From Datisca glomerata (taxonomy: Eukaryota; Streptophyta; Magnoliopsida; Cucurbitales; Datiscaceae): 64,000 nucleotides of DNA. The position numbers and the translations under genes were made by a program. Under the pieces are notes generated by a model. The model had not been told where the DNA came from. It made no database searches and saw nothing but the letters and a program-made list of their open reading frames with translations. Location of the stretch: the NCBI GenBank assembly GCA_003255025.1, contig QANY01005052.1:1-64000 (forward strand), written 5' to 3'. Shown one piece after another: positions 60,583 through 64,000 of this stretch. Numbering within the stretch: position 1 is the first letter of the stretch; every line of letters begins with the position of its first letter.

Positions 60583-62814
60583 TTAATCAGAGCATCCACC
60601 AGCATTTTCACTTCCCTTATACCGTTTTCGGCTATATACAATCATCTTTAGCTCATTTGCCTCCTTGTTGATCACCGTGTCTCCTCCCGTATTTTCTCCA
60701 CCATCTTCTAGGAGACCTTTCGCAGTTGTCTCAACTATATTTTCCTCAGATTCTTTTGTTACCTGAAGAAGCTCTAAAGGTGTTGCTGCAGGATCAAGCT
60801 CCAAACAACCTGCAGGAGCATTTTGACCTTCAAGACCAGTGAGCAAGTACGAAGGGACCTGATGAGAAAACCGAAACATCTCTTCTCTTGGAATCGCCCT
60901 GATTTTACTTGGGTCTGAGTGTCGTTGAAAGACCGTCTTAAAACCAACGACTTTAACCAGTGGAGCAACAGCCACCCCACTCGCTTCGTTGTAATCTTCT
61001 ACCACTTCCACCATGTCATATTTATGTATGACTTCATCAGGAGTGAGTTCATTCCACTCGGAGGACCAATTCCTATATAGAGCCCAAACATCTTTTTTCA
61101 TAGGAAATATGTGGATAGCTCCTCTAGAGCCTTTTGTCCACCTAATCCTATGAGAGAAAGAATTAAGAAAGTGATTGACTTCATGCTTTCCTATCCAGAA
61201 GTCGCCACTAGTCTTGGGAAAACCACAACCAACCCAGTTTAATGGGGCCAGTTCATTGTTGCTCTTGGAATTAAGCCAACTGATTCGTAATTTAAATGGT
61301 TTCATAGATATGACACTATGAACCATAGCATAATACCGGGGCATCCCATCATCATCATCATAAACGGCCCAAACTTGATTATTACCAAATGACCTTTCTG
61401 TACGATCCTTGTCAAAATCATGAAAATCAGGATCAGGAACAATCATTGAAAAAGGATCTGAGCCCTTGAGATCAGAATCCGCACCAGGATTTTCACCATC
61501 TCTACATATGTTGGCATTAACTTTTACACCATCGAAAGTGGCTTTTTTCGCTCCCCTTTCCTCACTCGTGTCCTTTCTAGAAGTCTTTGACTTTTTCGTG
61601 GTGGTCGATATTGCAGGCATTTTCCATTCACTAAGCTTCTTAGTAATCTCATTCGTCGCCTTTGCCATCAGCATATTTCTCACTTCTACCTGTGAAAGCT
61701 CTCTTCTACTTCCCTTGGCAACTCTTGCATTTCCCATTGCCTTTTGGATAGCATCATTCCCGTACACCCAAGATTCACTTATGCATCTCTTCTTCTGAGG
61801 CCTATCTCCTTTGAAGGAAGAAGCGGAACATTGCATCTCAGAAACATGGATTTCTTCTAGCTGAGACTCCACTTTATGCCCACTCTTAAGTTTTCCAGAT
61901 GCTGGCTCAATGACATCGGAAGCTTGGGTTACTAAGGAAGCTGGTGCTTGAACATTTTTAGCGGCACCTGTTTTAAATAATGAACCAGACTCAAAACCAT
62001 TAACCAATGATTTAACATCAGAAAGTCCATTTCGTCGCATATTTGCAGCAAAAGACCTAATCTTTTCTGCATCATATGAGGACTTCATCTGGATATGCGG
62101 ACTTGGATCATGTTGCCGGACAATGGGAACTAATGGAGAGGAGGAAGAATTGACATTTAAAGGTGGTGGAGGTTTCTCCATTGCCAAAAAGGTGCTACGG
62201 CAGTTGGAACAAACAAGATTGTTATTCAGAAAAACTCTACTATACTCAAACTGCACCCGGCATGTGTTACAAATTGTCCAGAACGTTTGCTTCACTGGAG
62301 GAACCGGTGTAGGCTTGGGATGAGTAAAGCTTTTCCAATAACAGGAGTTTTGACCATTATCATTGGAGTGATTTTGAAAACCATTTTGGCCAGTTGGCAC
62401 AGATTCATGAGTACCCCTAAGATTCAGCTTTTGGTCATAAACGCTTCTTTTGAATTTGTCAGACAACAGACTCCAGGCCGCAGAGACAATTTTAAATGCG
62501 CCATCTGCTCCGATTGATTTGTTATTGTCAGGGTAAAGAATGAGGGCCAGTTTCCTATAATGCTTCCTGATTGTGTCATCATCAGCCGATGGATCCACAC
62601 CAAGAACCCCGTACCAATCGATGACCCCATTTACTCTTCTCTCTGTAGAGATGTACACATCAAGGACTGCCAGGAATTGAGGGAGCCCATCAAGATCTGG
62701 ATACAAATTTTGGGCCTTTAAAGCAAATTGCTTTGCGCCAGCAACGTCCTTCTCTGCAAACTTCTTCTCTGCAATCTCCTTGGCTGTTATGGCATAATCT
62801 TTATTACGTTCCAT
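60583..62814 (-). CDS. DnaJ-domain protein with zinc ribbon and DUF3444
   Basis: Plant-specific DnaJ/DUF3444 family; J domains normally stimulate Hsp70 ATPase, and the role of DUF3444 is unknown. Numbered from the chosen Met (62814, 'MERNKDYAITAKEIAEKKF'; relatives start here, though an upstream in-frame Met lies at 62847): residues 1-55 helical TPR-like start ('AKQFALKAQNLYPDLDGLPQ'); J domain about 66-130 ('DWYGVLGVDPSADDDTIRKH', 'FKIVSAAWSLLSD'); zinc ribbon near 185-215 ('WTICNTCRVQFEY', 'LVCSNCRSTF', CxxC pairs); DUF3444 about 470-690 ('VWAVYDDDDGMPRYYAMVHS', 'FWIGKHEVNHFLNSFSHRI', 'PSYLLTGLE'). The coding region is one uninterrupted exon. Oddity: the HPD tripeptide is YPD, and the next residues are NNK rather than KNK. 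Confidence 0.95.
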   Translation of the reverse strand: MERNKDYAITAKEIAEKKFAEKDVAGAKQFALKAQNLYPDLDGLPQFLAVLDVYISTERRVNGVIDWYGVLGVDPSADDDTIRKHYRKLALILYPDNNKSIGADGAFKIVSAAWSLLSDKFKRSVYDQKLNLRGTHESVPTGQNGFQNHSNDNGQNSCYWKSFTHPKPTPVPPVKQTFWTICNTCRVQFEYSRVFLNNNLVCSNCRSTFLAMEKPPPPLNVNSSSSPLVPIVRQHDPSPHIQMKSSYDAEKIRSFAANMRRNGLSDVKSLVNGFESGSLFKTGAAKNVQAPASLVTQASDVIEPASGKLKSGHKVESQLEEIHVSEMQCSASSFKGDRPQKKRCISESWVYGNDAIQKAMGNARVAKGSRRELSQVEVRNMLMAKATNEITKKLSEWKMPAISTTTKKSKTSRKDTSEERGAKKATFDGVKVNANICRDGENPGADSDLKGSDPFSMIVPDPDFHDFDKDRTERSFGNNQVWAVYDDDDGMPRYYAMVHSVISMKPFKLRISWLNSKSNNELAPLNWVGCGFPKTSGDFWIGKHEVNHFLNSFSHRIRWTKGSRGAIHIFPMKKDVWALYRNWSSEWNELTPDEVIHKYDMVEVVEDYNEASGVAVAPLVKVVGFKTVFQRHSDPSKIRAIPREEMFRFSHQVPSYLLTGLEGQNAPAGCLELDPAATPLELLQVTKESEENIVETTAKGLLEDGGENTGGDTVINKEANELKMIVYSRKRYKGSENAGGCSD

Positions 62815-63880
62815 TTTCACTAAATCCCGCACACTGATTTTCGACACGTAGTATTTCCTTCTTTACTTCTTTGGATGTATCGGCCACCAGGGAATAACCA
62901 GGAGGTCAACACCTAAATACGTGTCAACAAACTGACATTCTGCAATTCGTCTTTAAGGAGTTAACTTCATTTGGAGAGCCCTAGAAGGGAAAAAAAACAT
63001 ATCCAGATTAAGTAAATCACTAACTTGACAAAAACAAAAAGTTAAGCAAATCACATACACGTGTGAAGATCGAACGTTATGTCGAGGCTGAAGAATGTGA
63101 CAATGATTAACTTGCATTCATAAAGCAATAAATAATCTCAACTAGATGAAACGGAAATGCTAACGGTTCCGTTTTCATATCTATCAACTCCAAATCTATT
63201 GACACCTTGACATTTAACAACCAATTCAATCATAAATGAAATGCGCGGGAAAAATCAAGTAATATTACAGTGCAACTAGCACAAGTCATTAAGGCCAAAC
63301 CACAAAAACCATGGAACAAAGGTTCATTAGGTGATGATCCCTCTGGTGTGTTCTTAATTGAGGATTCGTATTATAAGAGTAATTAATCTAAAATCTACGA
63401 AAGCCTAATGCATTGATGATTGAGTCTGATTGTGATTTTGTTAAAAATCATAATCCCAGTACAAAATGCTTTAAATCAAAGTAAGATTGAAAAAAAAAAA
63501 AACAAATACCTAACTTCCAGAAAGATTAAAAATATCCTAAAACAAACAATGCTGAAGCAAACGAATCCAAGCAACTTCCAATAACTAAATAAACTTTACA
63601 GTAATTACTATGTGAGTATAACCCCAGAAATCTTCCTATTTAAACGCGCAATCTAACACAGAAACAATGATAATTGTATACCTTAGATAGCACGGAAAGA
63701 GAAAAAAATAGAAATCAATAAATTTGATAAGAGAAAAGAGTACCCAATTCTCAAGAACTTCAATCGTTGGAAGGCATTGCAGAATTCAAATAAGAATTCT
63801 ATCTGTCCGCAGCAGAAGCTCATAGAATCCCCCTTTCAGTCAGGGGAATTCTTATTCAACACAGTCTAAGAAAATTTGCT
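62815..63880 (-). other. 5' UTR with intron of the DnaJ gene
   Basis: Candidate splice signals on the minus strand: donor GAATTGG|GTACTCTTTTC near 63744 and acceptor TTTTTTTCCCTTCTAG|GGC near 62981, giving a 5'-UTR intron of about 760 bp. Within the interval there is no other coding frame. Confidence 0.5.
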
Positions 63881-63904
63881 TTTGGTATTGTACATGCAAC
63901 ATCG

Positions 63905-63925
63905 GTTGTGCTTTTATATACTTTG
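63905..63925 (-). promoter_or_regulatory. TATA-type core promoter of the DnaJ gene
   Basis: The minus strand reads AAAGTATATAAAAGCACAAC, a good plant TATA box, upstream of the proposed 5'-UTR exon. The transcript would start about 30 bp downstream, near 63880. Confidence 0.5.
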
Positions 63926-64000
63926 CCAGCGATCCTTCCTAGCCCAACCCTCCTATTTTTAAAACTTTACTGTGGTTAATATTTAACTCGATCAAATTTT

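Noticed and set aside
61466..61798. 110-codon plus-strand frame
   Set aside because: Antisense to the DnaJ/DUF3444 coding exon.

Overview
The window looks like repeat-rich nuclear DNA of a flowering plant, probably a eudicot. The evidence is plant-type Ty1/copia and Ty3/gypsy retrotransposons, CACTA and Mutator-like DNA transposons, a plant LINE, an organelle-derived psaA/psaB fragment, and two intron-containing plant nuclear genes (an NF-YC histone-fold transcription factor and a DnaJ/DUF3444 protein). I cannot name the species. Layout: 1-1865 is the gag and candidate LTR of a decayed Ty3/gypsy element on the minus strand. 2256-2416 is a short tandem repeat. 2700-6990 is a minus-strand pseudogene of a LOG-type cytokinin-activating phosphoribohydrolase, split by a 3.7-kb CACTA element (3158-6850) that is itself one long inverted repeat. 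7000-9054 holds unidentified coding-like scraps and GA microsatellites. 9055-14158 is a decayed copia element (Copia-1). 14440-28660 is a three-level nest: a Ty3/gypsy protease-RT remnant, interrupted by Copia-2 (15040-28336), which is interrupted by Copia-3 (17255-26307). 29808-32124 is a defective Mutator-like element. 33321-38278 is the best preserved retroelement (Copia-4). 39190-47300 is a scrambled member of the Copia-3 family with head-to-head gag regions. 47311-51366 is a LINE lacking its 3' end. 51371-52365 joins a Rep-like helicase fragment to plastid psaB/psaA sequence. 53451-55511 is an unusual array of more than 30 near-palindromic units surrounding a GRF zinc-finger gene remnant. 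56300-58750 is the NF-YC gene and 60583-63900 the DnaJ/DUF3444 gene, both on the minus strand.

Only the last two loci look like functional host genes. NF-YC is the histone-fold subunit that pairs with NF-YB and NF-YA on CCAAT boxes. The DnaJ-like protein has the family architecture (N-terminal helices, J domain, zinc ribbon, DUF3444), but its J-domain catalytic tripeptide reads YPD instead of HPD. Everything else is transposable elements, pseudogenes, organelle DNA or non-coding sequence. No tRNA, rRNA, operon or CRISPR array was seen.

The most unusual structure is the palindromic array at 53.4-55.5 kb. Its units have 9-bp stems (CTACTTGAA / TTCAAGTAG) around 3-bp loops, mostly about 31 bp apart, with higher-order periods near 89 and 123 bp and a large palindrome centred near 55071. 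Next come the fold-back CACTA element and the inverted gag duplication in the Copia-3 family element, both plausible sources of hairpin RNA. Boundaries were read by eye. Similarity statements are visual comparisons, not computed alignments.
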